Source of the DNA: Owenia fusiformis
Lineage: Eukaryota; Annelida; Polychaeta; Sabellida; Oweniidae
DNA length: 64,000 bases
Reading direction: 5' to 3'
Assembly: GCA_903813345.2 (NCBI GenBank)
Contig: CAIIXF020000006.1
Location: 18,292,348 to 18,356,347 of the forward strand
Below are positions 17,301-26,931 of this stretch, one piece after another. Both the position numbers and the translations under genes were made by a program. The notes under the pieces are model-generated. The model had not been told where the DNA came from and searched no databases. It was given only the letters and a program-made list of their open reading frames with translations. Every line of letters begins with the position of its first letter. Position 1 is the first letter of the stretch.

Positions 17301-20300
17301 GCATGCGAGATCACAGATGATCTTAGGCAGGATGGCTGGATTTTAGATGCCCCTGTAGAGTGTGAGGCTGAGGTGATGAATCCAAGCCCAGATTATGAAG
17401 ACCATGAAGAGAAAACGTCAAACTCCAGATTGACTGATACTGTTTGTGTTTTAAAGAAAGATCTTGAGATTCCTCCATTTTCTTGCTGCAAGGTGGACTT
17501 ACAGATTGATGGGGTCCAAGATGGAGAACAAATGATAATTGAAATTGATGATGAATCGATGGACCCAAATCTTGTCATGGTAGATGTCATAGTTAAGAGT
17601 AAAGAACAGTCCGGGGTTACTGAATTATGGAATAACTCAGCCTTACCAATCAGCTTAGACAAGGGTCAGTCTATAGGGATTTGTAGTCTAATAGAATCTG
17701 TATACAGAGTCGGTGAGGCCCCGGAGGAGATCAACCATATAGCTTCATCAATCTTGGAGGAGAAAGGTCCACTTTACACCCAGAAAGAAAAAACATCAGA
17801 GGATCAAGACCAGACCAGACCACACTTAGAGATGGTCCCAGATTGCCTTCCTCCCTATTTGGAAGATCTATACGAGAGAAGTATAGAAGGATTGGATGAG
17901 GATCAGATAAAACAGACTCGCTTACTCTTATGTAAGAATGCTGATGTATTTGTTACAACAGAACGGGATATTGGTCACACATCTTGGGTCCAACACACTA
18001 TTCCAACTGGGGATACTCCACCCATTAAGCAAGCATATAGGAGATTGCCTCCTGGACGCCAGGAAGAGGTCGATTCCCAAGTCAAGGATCTGTTGGATCG
18101 TGGAATCATTGAGCCTAGTTGTAGTCCTTGGTCGTCCCCTATTGTACTGGTGAAGAAAAAAGATGGCAAATGGAGGTTCTGTGTGGACTACAGGAAACTA
18201 AACTCTGCTACACACAAGGATGGTTTTCCAATTAGTAACATTGGAGAGACTCTAGACATCATGGGAGAGTGTGAATACTATTCTACTCTGGATTGCTGTA
18301 GTGGATATTGGCAAATACAAGTTGATCCCAAGGACAGGGAGAAAACAGCATTTTCTGTTCGTGGTGGGCAATATCAGTGGGTAGTTATGCCTTTCGGATT
18401 AACAGGAGCTCCTGCCACTTTTTGCAGATTGATGGAGCGAGTCTTCCGAGGGATGTCTTACAAGACTTCCTTAATTTATCTCGACGATGTGATAACCTTC
18501 GGGGATGATTTCGCGACAGCTGTAGGACGTTTGGAAGATATTTTTGACAGATTCCGTGCTGCAGGACTGAAGTTGAAGCCTTCGAAGTGTGTATTATTTC
18601 GGAAAGAGGTCGAATTCTTGGGACATATTGTATCCAAGTCCGGAGTAAGTCCGAATCCCGATAAAGTGAAGCAGATCCTGGATTACCCTAATCCCAGATG
18701 TGTCAAACATGTGAGACAATTCCTTGGAGGAACCTCATACTACCGGCGGCACATTAAGGATTTCGCACAAATTGCTGGACCCCTACATGACTTAACCAGG
18801 AAGAATGTGGAATTTAAGTGGACCCAAGACTGCCAGATTGCTATGGACCAGCTAAAAGAGAAATTAGCCAGCGCTCCCATCCTAGGGTATCCTCGAAGTG
18901 GCTGCCCATATATTGTGGACACAGACGCAAGTCTGGAGGCCATCGGTGCCGTGCTATCTCAGGAGCAAGATGGTGAAGAAAGGGTCTTATATTATGCGAG
19001 TAAGAGGTTAAGCCGCACTGAGAGAAACTATTGTGTGACTCGCCGGGAGTTACTGGCAGTTGTAAATTATGTAAAATACTTCAAACAGTTCTTGTATGGT
19101 GTCCATTTACTGCTTCGGACAGATCACAGTTCCTTACGCTGGCTTGTCAACTTCCGAGAGCCAGAAGGCCAGCTAGCGAGGTGGATACAAATCTTGCAAG
19201 AGTTTGACTATGAAGTCCAGTATAGACCAGGAGTAAAACATCAAAATGCGGATCTCATGTCGAGAATCCCATGTAAACAGTGTACACATTGTGAGGGACG
19301 ATGTGTGCCTGAACCCAATTATGATGGTGAAGATGAAGTAGTTCTTACTGTTGAGATGAAACCAGAATGGTCCCTGGAAGAGATCCGGGATGCTCAGATG
19401 AAAGATCCGGGATTGAGATTGATCTTAGAGGGGATTGAGTCTGGTGCTTCCCAACCAAAATGGGATGATATAAGCTGGAAGTCCCCTGAAGTGAAGAAAC
19501 TATGGATCCAGTGGGGCAGACTCCATGTTCAACAAGGTGTACTCTGCAGGAGTTGGGAAGACCACGATGGAAGAGGTGTTTCCTTCCAGATTGTTGCTCC
19601 CAAACAGTTACAGGGAAGAGTGCTGGAGTTGAGCCATTCCAACAAAGTAGCTGGTCATTATGGGCTGAAGAGGACTATTGAACGCTGCAGGAGAAGATTT
19701 TATTGGACATCCTTATCGAATGATGTTAGATCTTACTGTAGATCCTGCTATGCTTGCGGATCGAGAAAAAATCCTGCTCGACAGAAGATCGGTCCCTTAC
19801 AAGTAGTGAGAGTTGGAGCCCCTATGGAACGATGGGGAATAGATGTGCTTGGTCCTTTTCCTACAACTAAGAGAGGGAATAAAGTGATCCTTGTTTGTTC
19901 AGATTATTTTACGAAATGGCCTGAAGTGTTTGCCTTACCAAATCAGGAGGCTACTACAGTGGCATCTAAACTGGTCGATGAAGTCTGCTGCCGATGGGGA
20001 ATCCCCAAACAATTACATTCGGATCAAGGTCGGAATTTTGAAGCAGAGGTCTTCCAGGAAGTATGTTCTCTTATGGGCATAGAGAAGACACACACTACTC
20101 CGTTCCATCCGGCCTCCAATGGAATGGTGGAAAGGTTTAACCATACCCTCATCGACAATATCGTGAAGTTGGCCGCCCCTGCTTACAATCAGGATGATTG
20201 GGATCTGAATATCCCCCTGGCTCTAATGGCATATAGGACTTCTGTTCATAGGATCACTGGGGAGACGCCTGCAATGCTAATGATGGGACGGGAGTTAGAG

Positions 20301-21746
20301 GCTCCATTGGAACGTATGGTTGCTGTACCTTTTGAGGAGGAGCTGGTCACAGATCATGCAAAGCAGCTGAGGCAGAGGATGGAACAAGTTCATGAGAAAG
20401 CTAGGGATGTGATCCATCTGGCTGCAGATCGGCAAAAGAGTTCTTATGATAGAAAGATGAATTACAAAGCGTATCAGAGGGGTGATGCAGTGTGGGTACG
20501 CAACAAAAGCCGGAAGAAGGGTAGATCACCGAAATTACAACCCAGATGGGTAGGACCCTTCCAAGTGATCAAGATGTTGTCACCTGTTGTATACCGTGTA
20601 CGAGAAAATGGTACAGGAAAACCTAAAGTCCTTCACTACAATCAGTTGAAGAGATTTGAGAGTCCTTTGCCCGAAACCTGGCCAACATTGACCAATCCTG
20701 ATGAACCAGTTGAGACTGTTGAACTAGAAAAGGATCCGTTAGCAAAGATGGACTGCCCTAAGAGCCGAGAGGGATCAGGACGAAAGATATTGATTCCGCC
20801 TGTCATTGATCTGGTTTCCAAGGACGGGAATGGGACTATGCATACCAGTCCAACAGCGAAAGATTTTTCCGGTCTGCGTAAGCGTAATTCAAAAGTGCGG
20901 GCAAATTCTTCCGGATCGGCACATGTAAGTCCGGCTGAAAATTTCGTGAGTCCGAGTGAAAGTCCGGTTCTGAACGATTTTCCCGATATTGGCGAGAGTG
21001 AGTCAAAAGAGCGGTCGGATTTGACTGGATCAGGATGTTTGATCCCACCGGAAAATCCGAGTCCGAAAGATTTTTCTGGGCCCCGAGCGGATGAATCAAA
21101 AGTACGGCCGCAGTTGATCCGATCGGAATCCTCCACTCCTAAGACTGAGATAAAGTCCTCTGATACCATTGCTAAACCTATGAAATTTGGGGAGAATTCT
21201 GATGATAATGGGGAAAGTTTTAAAAGGGAAAGAACCAGGCCAAAACGGGGATCTAGGAAACCTGCTAAATTCGATAACTTTGTGCTTTCAGTGATGGAGC
21301 GAGGCAGACCCAGTAAGAGGTCCTACTCAGAATCACCTAAGAATAGGCGTCCTAGGCCCAGAAGCAGGAGTAGGAGTCCTCGATCTCCATCCAAGGAGCG
21401 ATGTCCAATATGCCGGATGTCATTTGTGAATCGCAGTAATTGCCGTAGACACTTAAGACGCCAACATGGGGTGGACCCGAAAAGACGCAGCCCATCAAAG
21501 GAGAGTTGGGATGAGATTCCTTTTGGGGAGCGTATCCCCCTTCATGAAACCGTGAGCACAGTGAGTATGTGGGATCACAAAGGATCATCCAAGGACAATC
21601 GGGGACATTCGAGCCAAAAAGACAAGGTGTCTAAGAGTCCCAATCTTCGACCTATGCCCAGAAAGATCGCTCCTTTTTGCCACAATCCCAGAAGATCAGT
21701 AAGACTCCTAAAGGAGGGACTCTCAGCACGTCTTCCAATGTTCTGA
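14367..21746 (+). CDS. Ty3/gypsy Gag-Pol polyprotein with frameshifted C-terminus (element 2)
   Basis: The frame has 2459 residues. Everything from the N-terminal extension through Gag, zinc knuckles, protease, RT, RNase H, integrase and the C2H2 finger matches element 1. I see four amino acid changes: V to M (17532), F to L (19109), L to V (20895) and I to T (21550). A 19-bp deletion at 21635/21636 shifts the frame, so the last 36 or so residues are new and basic, ending at 21746. The Ser/Thr/Pro-rich repeat tail is lost. All enzymatic residues remain, so enzyme activity could persist if the tail is dispensable. Confidence 0.92.
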   Translation: MAEGGDPKDLTVFFKGEGGSDRMDLDDTLPLEDDPQRSRLGVEAELQRDQESHDVPGTPLQPTVRRKAGLTMRSGYPASYSTGYWSEGPKSQMISGYETPTRGIRPLGFPLTSTVDPAEMNFLPGKREQTPQDLKTVLGVSDDSHKKKMPADHPEMGDPKRNINPFEKPEEAGSEESPSRRWEKWRYQLEDKNSAPNARMRREDDQVKYPKFSIGEDGPGRSMGAESAKIPEIRDQIPFMRMKQMPKMGGVEPMSVLRNGRDNKPKQRGVGDVARNWQSEPRRLMKDESRGTLPKMGCGHSRNVSFNDEEGPSLRREGNPSFIPPWPLRRQKRFYYPNDDTELPEQEMPRVNQGAPMRSIDQLGADLHGMAGISKETFSDKLPGFVNQDVHNEIPVRDTENRDGISSNESKKIEEKLIDKGSGRDSDPPESEKTDHLFDLVKQTLTMAGHVMKSQSSSKRARIKPTQTFAGTSSWPEYKAYFETCVENNDWSNVEKRQYLVTNLRDDAQQMVLELDKGYTYEDLLEALDKRFGPGGKADVFEAELSSRVRKPKESLQSLGQSIRRLASLAYPEMSRAAQDRLARRSFEQSLTDEDLRRAIHQKDPATLDKAIEIALKEESYQESERIRRGLKPRIKDHKISAVTDENKHEDKIMKMIMDLNEKLDRCNLGKSRDYPPQKQTCRRCGEDSHIAKRCPTITCYNCGEGGHLSYDCQKPPKQKSSSQKQNQGSGSSSNVTPIRFLTEGNVEMDGSHRGSVVRKIVAEGRICGTPIEFLVDSGAVRTMVELRSYQRIPEYKRPILKPAGRIFLQADGSPLALYGMFTSEIKLEGHSTDMDVVVADIAQEGILGSEYLSASGVVIDFNQLTLSFGSIGDESYCSLQDEIEAPPNSPKWNQGNRELLEERRDMRQVAIIDKKEERPAVTSWDRNIDLDDVEDSDSTEFESSESEQEDGQDPFEDPRIPAESQSEEDTPRCTMINACEITDDLRQDGWILDAPVECEAEVMNPSPDYEDHEEKTSNSRLTDTVCVLKKDLEIPPFSCCKVDLQIDGVQDGEQMIIEIDDESMDPNLVMVDVIVKSKEQSGVTELWNNSALPISLDKGQSIGICSLIESVYRVGEAPEEINHIASSILEEKGPLYTQKEKTSEDQDQTRPHLEMVPDCLPPYLEDLYERSIEGLDEDQIKQTRLLLCKNADVFVTTERDIGHTSWVQHTIPTGDTPPIKQAYRRLPPGRQEEVDSQVKDLLDRGIIEPSCSPWSSPIVLVKKKDGKWRFCVDYRKLNSATHKDGFPISNIGETLDIMGECEYYSTLDCCSGYWQIQVDPKDREKTAFSVRGGQYQWVVMPFGLTGAPATFCRLMERVFRGMSYKTSLIYLDDVITFGDDFATAVGRLEDIFDRFRAAGLKLKPSKCVLFRKEVEFLGHIVSKSGVSPNPDKVKQILDYPNPRCVKHVRQFLGGTSYYRRHIKDFAQIAGPLHDLTRKNVEFKWTQDCQIAMDQLKEKLASAPILGYPRSGCPYIVDTDASLEAIGAVLSQEQDGEERVLYYASKRLSRTERNYCVTRRELLAVVNYVKYFKQFLYGVHLLLRTDHSSLRWLVNFREPEGQLARWIQILQEFDYEVQYRPGVKHQNADLMSRIPCKQCTHCEGRCVPEPNYDGEDEVVLTVEMKPEWSLEEIRDAQMKDPGLRLILEGIESGASQPKWDDISWKSPEVKKLWIQWGRLHVQQGVLCRSWEDHDGRGVSFQIVAPKQLQGRVLELSHSNKVAGHYGLKRTIERCRRRFYWTSLSNDVRSYCRSCYACGSRKNPARQKIGPLQVVRVGAPMERWGIDVLGPFPTTKRGNKVILVCSDYFTKWPEVFALPNQEATTVASKLVDEVCCRWGIPKQLHSDQGRNFEAEVFQEVCSLMGIEKTHTTPFHPASNGMVERFNHTLIDNIVKLAAPAYNQDDWDLNIPLALMAYRTSVHRITGETPAMLMMGRELEAPLERMVAVPFEEELVTDHAKQLRQRMEQVHEKARDVIHLAADRQKSSYDRKMNYKAYQRGDAVWVRNKSRKKGRSPKLQPRWVGPFQVIKMLSPVVYRVRENGTGKPKVLHYNQLKRFESPLPETWPTLTNPDEPVETVELEKDPLAKMDCPKSREGSGRKILIPPVIDLVSKDGNGTMHTSPTAKDFSGLRKRNSKVRANSSGSAHVSPAENFVSPSESPVLNDFPDIGESESKERSDLTGSGCLIPPENPSPKDFSGPRADESKVRPQLIRSESSTPKTEIKSSDTIAKPMKFGENSDDNGESFKRERTRPKRGSRKPAKFDNFVLSVMERGRPSKRSYSESPKNRRPRPRSRSRSPRSPSKERCPICRMSFVNRSNCRRHLRRQHGVDPKRRSPSKESWDEIPFGERIPLHETVSTVSMWDHKGSSKDNRGHSSQKDKVSKSPNLRPMPRKIAPFCHNPRRSVRLLKEGLSARLPMF

Positions 21747-22321
21747 AGACTAGTGAAGATCCAGTCCCTCGTGCTACACCTACGCCCAGTTCAAAGGTGA
21801 TTACTGCATCGAATAAGAGTGGGACTCCTAGCAGGGTTTCCACCGTGACCAAGACTAGCAAAGAACCAGTCACTCGTGCTTCACCGATGCCAAACACACA
21901 GGTGGTTCCTACCTCTAACACCAGTGGGACTCCTCGTTTGTCAGTCAGTGTATGTGACATTAGGGATCAACCCGTTTCTTGTGATGTTACCATGCCTAGA
22001 TCCCAGGTAGTCACTAAGACCCCTAAAAGTGGACGCTCTAGTGCTACCATCAGTGCGTCGGATCAGCCTGTTCTTCGTGACTCTCCTGCCTCTAGTAAGA
22101 ACAGTCCTAGACGGAGCAACATTCCAGGGATTAATCCTCTGGAAGGTCAGGAGTTGGATCATCCTGCACCGCCTATTCTAAGTCTATCTCCAGGGATCAC
22201 ACCCAGGAGAAGGGTGATTACCATGCGGGATCAAGGGACTCAGACACTAGGGATGAGTTTGGGGCAGAACATTAACATTCAACATGTGGAGAATTTGTAT
22301 GTTGGTTCAGCAAACCATTAA
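21636..22321 (+). pseudogene. Detached C-terminal tail of Gag-Pol, out of frame (element 2)
   Basis: After the 19-bp deletion, the rest of the polyprotein tail stays open in another frame down to the original stop at 22321. An ATG at 21677 would give 214 residues, but it has no visible promoter of its own. One further change relative to element 1 is Q to R at 22227. The deleted bases correspond to 11204-11222 in element 1 and are bordered by TAAG on both sides, so slippage between short direct repeats is a likely cause. Confidence 0.85.
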
Positions 22322-22394
22322 CTATTCTAGATCTTAGTGATCTACCAGCAGGTCCAGAGTGTTTATTATAGTGTTCATGTTACTTTTGGTAAGG

Positions 22395-22490
22395 GGTCCC
22401 AGAGCTGGAGGAGCTTAAAGGAGTCCAGCATGCCTAGAAGCGAGGTGGTGCTTATGGGGGTGGATTATCAAGATGATAATCCATCGGATC
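22395..22490 (+). ncRNA. Structured RNA motif, copy A (element 2)
   Basis: This is the counterpart of 11982-12077, with the same closing stem and three hairpins. Confidence 0.7.
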
Positions 22491-22719
22491 ATTTGCTTTA
22501 GTAGTTGTATTTTTTTTTATATATGTAAATTTAGATAGTTGTACATTTTATGTAAAAGTTCTTTGTGTAATTCAACATAATCTACAAAACTTCTACTTTG
22601 AAAGTTTGTATAAGTCATAGATACAGTGATGAGGAGTTGACCGTATAAAGATTATGTAGTGATCATAAGTGGTACAGTAGGAAAGATTATTATGTTTTTG
22701 TAATAGTCTTTGATAGTGT

Positions 22720-22822
22720 TGATCCCAGAGTCGGTGGACTTAAGCTTAGGAGCTTAAAGGAGTCCGGCATACCTTGAAGCGAGGCTGTGCTTCCAGGGGT
22801 GGACTAGAAGTCCATCGGATCA
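22720..22822 (+). ncRNA. Structured RNA motif, copy B (element 2)
   Basis: This is the counterpart of 12308-12410, with TGATCC/GGATCA as closing stem. It lies one base closer to copy A because the T-run between them is one T shorter than in element 1. Confidence 0.7.
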
Positions 22823-23009
22823 TGTTTTTGTACATATTGTTATATTGTATATAATTGTGATAGTTGTATATAATTGTGTTACAGAATGTCACTTGTGCAA
22901 TTTTGTTTTAAAGAGGTAATATATTTTTATAAGAGAGATTATGTTAAATAGGTAATTATATTTTTGTACAGTAGTATAAGTTTTTACGGCGAGGGCGCCT
23001 TGTCTTAGT

Positions 23010-23016
23010 AGGGGGG
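23010..23016 (+). other. Candidate polypurine tract (element 2)
   Basis: AGGGGGG followed by TA precedes LTR 3, as in element 1. Confidence 0.45.
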
Positions 23017-23018
23017 TA

Positions 23019-24726
23019 TGTGGGAAAATTAAATATATGCCATGTCATAGTTTTCACTGGTCGAGTAGTGCATGTCAACTTTGTAATTTTATGTAAGGGC
23101 GCTGAGTTGCATAGCAACCCGTCATGCGCAAAATAGATGCGCGTTATACTTGTGTCGTCTGGAAGTGATTGACCACATAATTTTTCTCAATTTCGGACAG
23201 GATTTGCTACCACTGTAAAGGTAAATTACATGTTATGTTTATCACAGTATCAATTGTTATAATCCAGAGATTACCATGATACGTTTATAATTTAAAGGTA
23301 GAGTGTAGATTTTGTATATTTCTGACGCATCTTTTGAAAACATTTTCTGTTTACGGCAGCCATATGTAAATTTGCGAACGTAGTAAAACTTAGGTCAAGT
23401 TAATTACTCTTTCATATTTTAAAGTAAACATTAGTTAAAGTAGTTTTTTATATAAATTCAGTGTGTTTATTATGCATTAGCCTGGATTTCCAATTCCATT
23501 TCAAGTAAAAGGGGCAATATAACTTGTGATCAATTTCATGTTTTTGGCGGGAGTTTAGGGGAAAATTTTGCCGTGATTTACAATTTGTAAACCCCTAGAC
23601 GCCATGTTTTTCAATATTCATCAATGGCGGGGCTGTGTTGAATTTTGTCCGGAAGAAATTCAACTTTAAATGACCGTTTTTGGAGATATAATGAATACAT
23701 CAATGATAATTTAATTGCGACATTACATTGAAGAAACTTCAGAGTGAATTTGAATTACCGGCGCTCAAGTATTTACACGAAAACGTAAGTGAAACAGTTC
23801 CACTGATATTTCATGAGTTTATTGTCCATTTAATTATCACCAATGAGGTTGTGTTAGCTCGTGATCCTGAAGAAGGGTCATTTGGAGGGACTAACTTTAT
23901 GTAGATGTGAAGTGTTAGCTCGTGATCCTGAAGAAGGGTCATTTGGAGGGACTAACTTTATGTAGATGTAAATTATTAGCTCGTGATCCTGAATAAAGGT
24001 CATTTGGAGGGACTAACTTTATGTAGATGTAAATTGTTAGCTCGTGATCCTGAATAAAGGTCATTTGGAGGGACTAACTTTATGTAGATGGCATGTATTA
24101 TGAGGGAATAAACTGTGTTGCAAATAGTTAGCTCGTGATCCTGAAGAAGGGTCATTTGGAGGTACTAACGACATTATAATAGAGTATAGATTAGATATTT
24201 TAAAGATGAACTGATAAGTTTTTATGGAATTACGTCTTTGATTCCCAAGATCATTGAGATCAGAAGACCATTTGATCAGACTTTTGATATAGAGACTTTT
24301 TGAATTTTGTGCCTGATTTAAGATCCTGAAGAAGGATCGGGATCAGCATTTTCGATACTTGAGATTGAGACAATCATGATCAGTTTGAATTTAAGCATTC
24401 CTTTGATCTTTAAGAAACATAATCTCCGAGATCATTGAGACTTTTTGGGACTACTTGTAATTTTGTAATTATTGGACTTTTTGAGATTTTATTGAGGATC
24501 GCGCTCATTCAGTGGAGTTTAGAACTTTATATTGATTTGTAAGAATAAATGGAATATAGTAGACACACTACCAAAATCTTGAGTTTTATGTTATGCAAAG
24601 AAGTCGAAGGGACTTAAGCCATTTGTTACGTCTTGTAATTTCACAGCGGCGTATACCTGTCATACGTCACCCACTTGTAATATAGTTGTTGACACAAATT
24701 ACCCTTCGTTTGTGTAAAGTCCGACA
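23019..24726 (+). repeat. LTR 3 (3' LTR of element 2)
   Basis: It is 1708 bp long with the same ends as LTR 1 and LTR 2, followed by GTAT. Its stem-loop array is at 23853-24169. Confidence 0.93.
23853..24169 (+). repeat. Five-copy stem-loop repeat in LTR 3
   Basis: This is the counterpart of 3009-3325 with unchanged spacing. Confidence 0.85.
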
Positions 24727-24730
24727 GTAT
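24727..24730. repeat. Right target-site duplication (GTAT)
   Basis: It matches 2171-2174 across the entire tandem block. Confidence 0.75.
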
Positions 24731-26465
24731 TAATGACTATCCGCTACTATGAATAATTAAAATTGTCTGAACTACATGTGAAGAATCTTTCTATATAACC
24801 CCTTGAATGGTCTAATGCACTACCGTCCTCAAAAACCGATCATTTAAAATATTTTTGTTCAAAATACTATCATGCCACGACTTGAGAGCATTTTGTTCTT
24901 CACGATTTGCTGTAGCGCTGATATGACGTCGTATTTCTCTATTTTTGTAAAAAAAATCGTCGATGGGACAAATTATGTCACGCACATATTAAACAATAAC
25001 TAAAGATCTATGAAGGGATGATAGTCATGTGATATATCATTGGAATCTTGAGTTTATGAGCATTTTTATGATAATATAATATCATATATTTTCAAAGTTT
25101 ATATTCATTCCTTTCTTCCCTGGATTAAGCCTACTAAAATTCAAAGGAAAAAAATCGAGATGGGACAATTCTCTGTCACGCACGTTTAAAGGGAAATCTC
25201 ATACTTAGCTTAATCTAAAGATGTTAAACGTGATGAGTCATAAAATATGGGCTATGAGCATTCTCTACATACCAAATATGTTATCATTTGTTTTCCTAAT
25301 ATCATTTTAGACTGCTATTAAAAACACCCTAATCAATTTTTACAACGTCAAAATATTTTGGAACAAAAGAATGCTGAATTTGACCAAGTCATATTACCTG
25401 GTCCAAATACATGCAAAGCAATGCAACTGAACTTAAAATTATAGTGTATGTAGTACAAGGGCAATGCTTTTATGACATTATAAAATATCTAGTTGAATGT
25501 CACTAGAAAAACATAATTTCGTGTATTTAAATGACGAGAGTCTTTGAAACCCGCCATATTTCTATCAATTTTTTTCTTGGTACAAAACAGACACAAGTCG
25601 CAAAATGCTTGCTATGTAAACAAAATAAATACAAAACATATATTTTTAACGTTAAGTTCTAGTTGAACATATATAGAATAAGTATTAATGACATCTTTTT
25701 CATAGGTTTGATTTTTAAATAAGATAATAAGGGCCTAAGGTCCTTACCAACATTTATTTTTCGAGTTTTACACATTTTTACTATTTCTTGGGCATCCAAG
25801 ATGACGGATATGCGTTGATGACGTCACAAGATCATGTGACGTCATAAACGCCCATCAGCAATTGTTGTCCCATACCGAATTTGAACTAAATTGGTTAAGG
25901 AATAAAAAAGTTATGACCAAATTACCATATTTCAAAATTATCAAATGCAACGTTTTACATGGTAAAAATGTGCACTTTAAAACTCAATAGAGTCTTTTAA
26001 GCGTCCCTTATCTAAAAAATAGGAAATAAAAATTAAATATTAATATACCATATAATTTTCATTTCAATTACCTATGTTTTGATATCTAATATGTTATATA
26101 CGAGGCCCGATCAGAAAGTAAGTAACCAAATGCTCTCATTTCTTCATACTTTATTCAATCACATTGAAATTTTCACAGATGATGTAGAATATATTAACCT
26201 TTTAAACAAGACCAAGGACAATGGGTTAGCGTCAGTTCCATTGTTATTGCTGTTGCTATGGTGACAATTGTTTTGGGTAGGTTTTGATTCAAACATGACC
26301 GTGCTCTATTCGAATTTCTCAACCAATCAGAATGCAGCATAGCCAATATAGAACGTTCTCTAATTCTCCATAGATGCACGACCATGCTCTATTCAATCTG
26401 CAATTTGCATTGTTTTGAGTGACGTCACATCTCAGCTGCACATCTGGGGCTCTGTCCGGAGATAG
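24731..26465. other. Non-coding stretch with a diverged direct repeat
   Basis: No gene is seen. An element of about 40 bp (AAAAAAATCG, GATGGGACAA, TGTCACGCAC in order) occurs at about 24949 and again at about 25149. Near 26099 the phrase ACGAGGCCCGATCAGAAAGT resembles the outer end of some mariner-like elements, but I find no partner end. Confidence 0.4.
25818..25845. promoter_or_regulatory. Palindromic pair of CRE sites
   Basis: Two exact TGACGTCA octamers lie at 25819-25826 and 25837-25844. Together with their flanks they form an 11-bp perfect inverted repeat around AGATCA. CREB/ATF proteins bind this octamer, but no promoter is visible nearby, so this may equally be part of an unrecognised repeat. 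Confidence 0.4.
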
Positions 26466-26559
26466 CTGTTCTTTTTTACTCCCTATTTATTTTATTTTAT
26501 CAACACCCCATGTTTGCATACACCGTATAAAATCTAAAACGGGGAGTAAAATAGAACAG
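26466..26559. repeat. Short inverted repeat
   Basis: CTGTTCTTTTTTACTCCC at the left is mirrored by GGGGAGTAAAATAGAACAG at the right, with one mismatch. It may be a small foldback element. Confidence 0.5.
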
Positions 26560-26672
26560 CCCAAACAAATTCTAAAATTTTTCAGGCCGACTTCAGAATC
26601 TTGACAGCATGCGTATTCTTCCTTCATGCCCGTTCCACAGACACGGCTTTTACTAATTTTTATGTTTGAATC

Positions 26673-26831
26673 GGAATAAATAATGATAGGCCATTCAATA
26701 TGGTGAAATTCAGCACTCGTTGGACAGACTGTTAGTACAAATGCACTCACCTTCGGTTCGTGCTTTGTACAACATTCTGTCCAACTCGTGCTGAATTTCA
26801 CCATATTGAATGGCCTATCATTATTTATTCC
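26673..26831. mobile_element. Hairpin element with near-perfect arms of about 70 bp
   Basis: The left arm begins GGAATAAATAATGATAGG and the right arm ends with its exact reverse complement. The first 44 bases match without error and the rest with few mismatches, up to a loop of about 20 bases containing CACCTTCGGTTCGTGC. There is no coding capacity. It is probably a recent hairpin-type MITE or a local inverted duplication. Confidence 0.65.
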
Positions 26832-26931
26832 TTAAATAAACTAGAGTTCATGAGCAAAATGATCATATATAATTTAACTCTGTACTGGGCAAAGTTCGCC
26901 TCTCAGTATCATCGATCCGCTTTCATTTAGC

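Larger units (their letters stand above)
2175..24726 (+). mobile_element. Tandem pair of Ty3/gypsy LTR retrotransposons sharing the middle LTR
   Basis: The order is LTR (2175-3882), internal region 1 (3883-12606), LTR (12607-14314), internal region 2 (14315-23018), LTR (23019-24726). The three LTRs have exactly the same length. The two internal regions differ by six substitutions that I could find, a 19-bp deletion and one T in a T-run. Domain order (gag, zinc knuckles, protease, RT, RNase H, integrase) is that of Metaviridae. The near identity means a very recent origin. One pair of GTAT duplications flanks the block, which points to one insertion enlarged by LTR-LTR recombination rather than two separate insertions. 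Confidence 0.93.
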
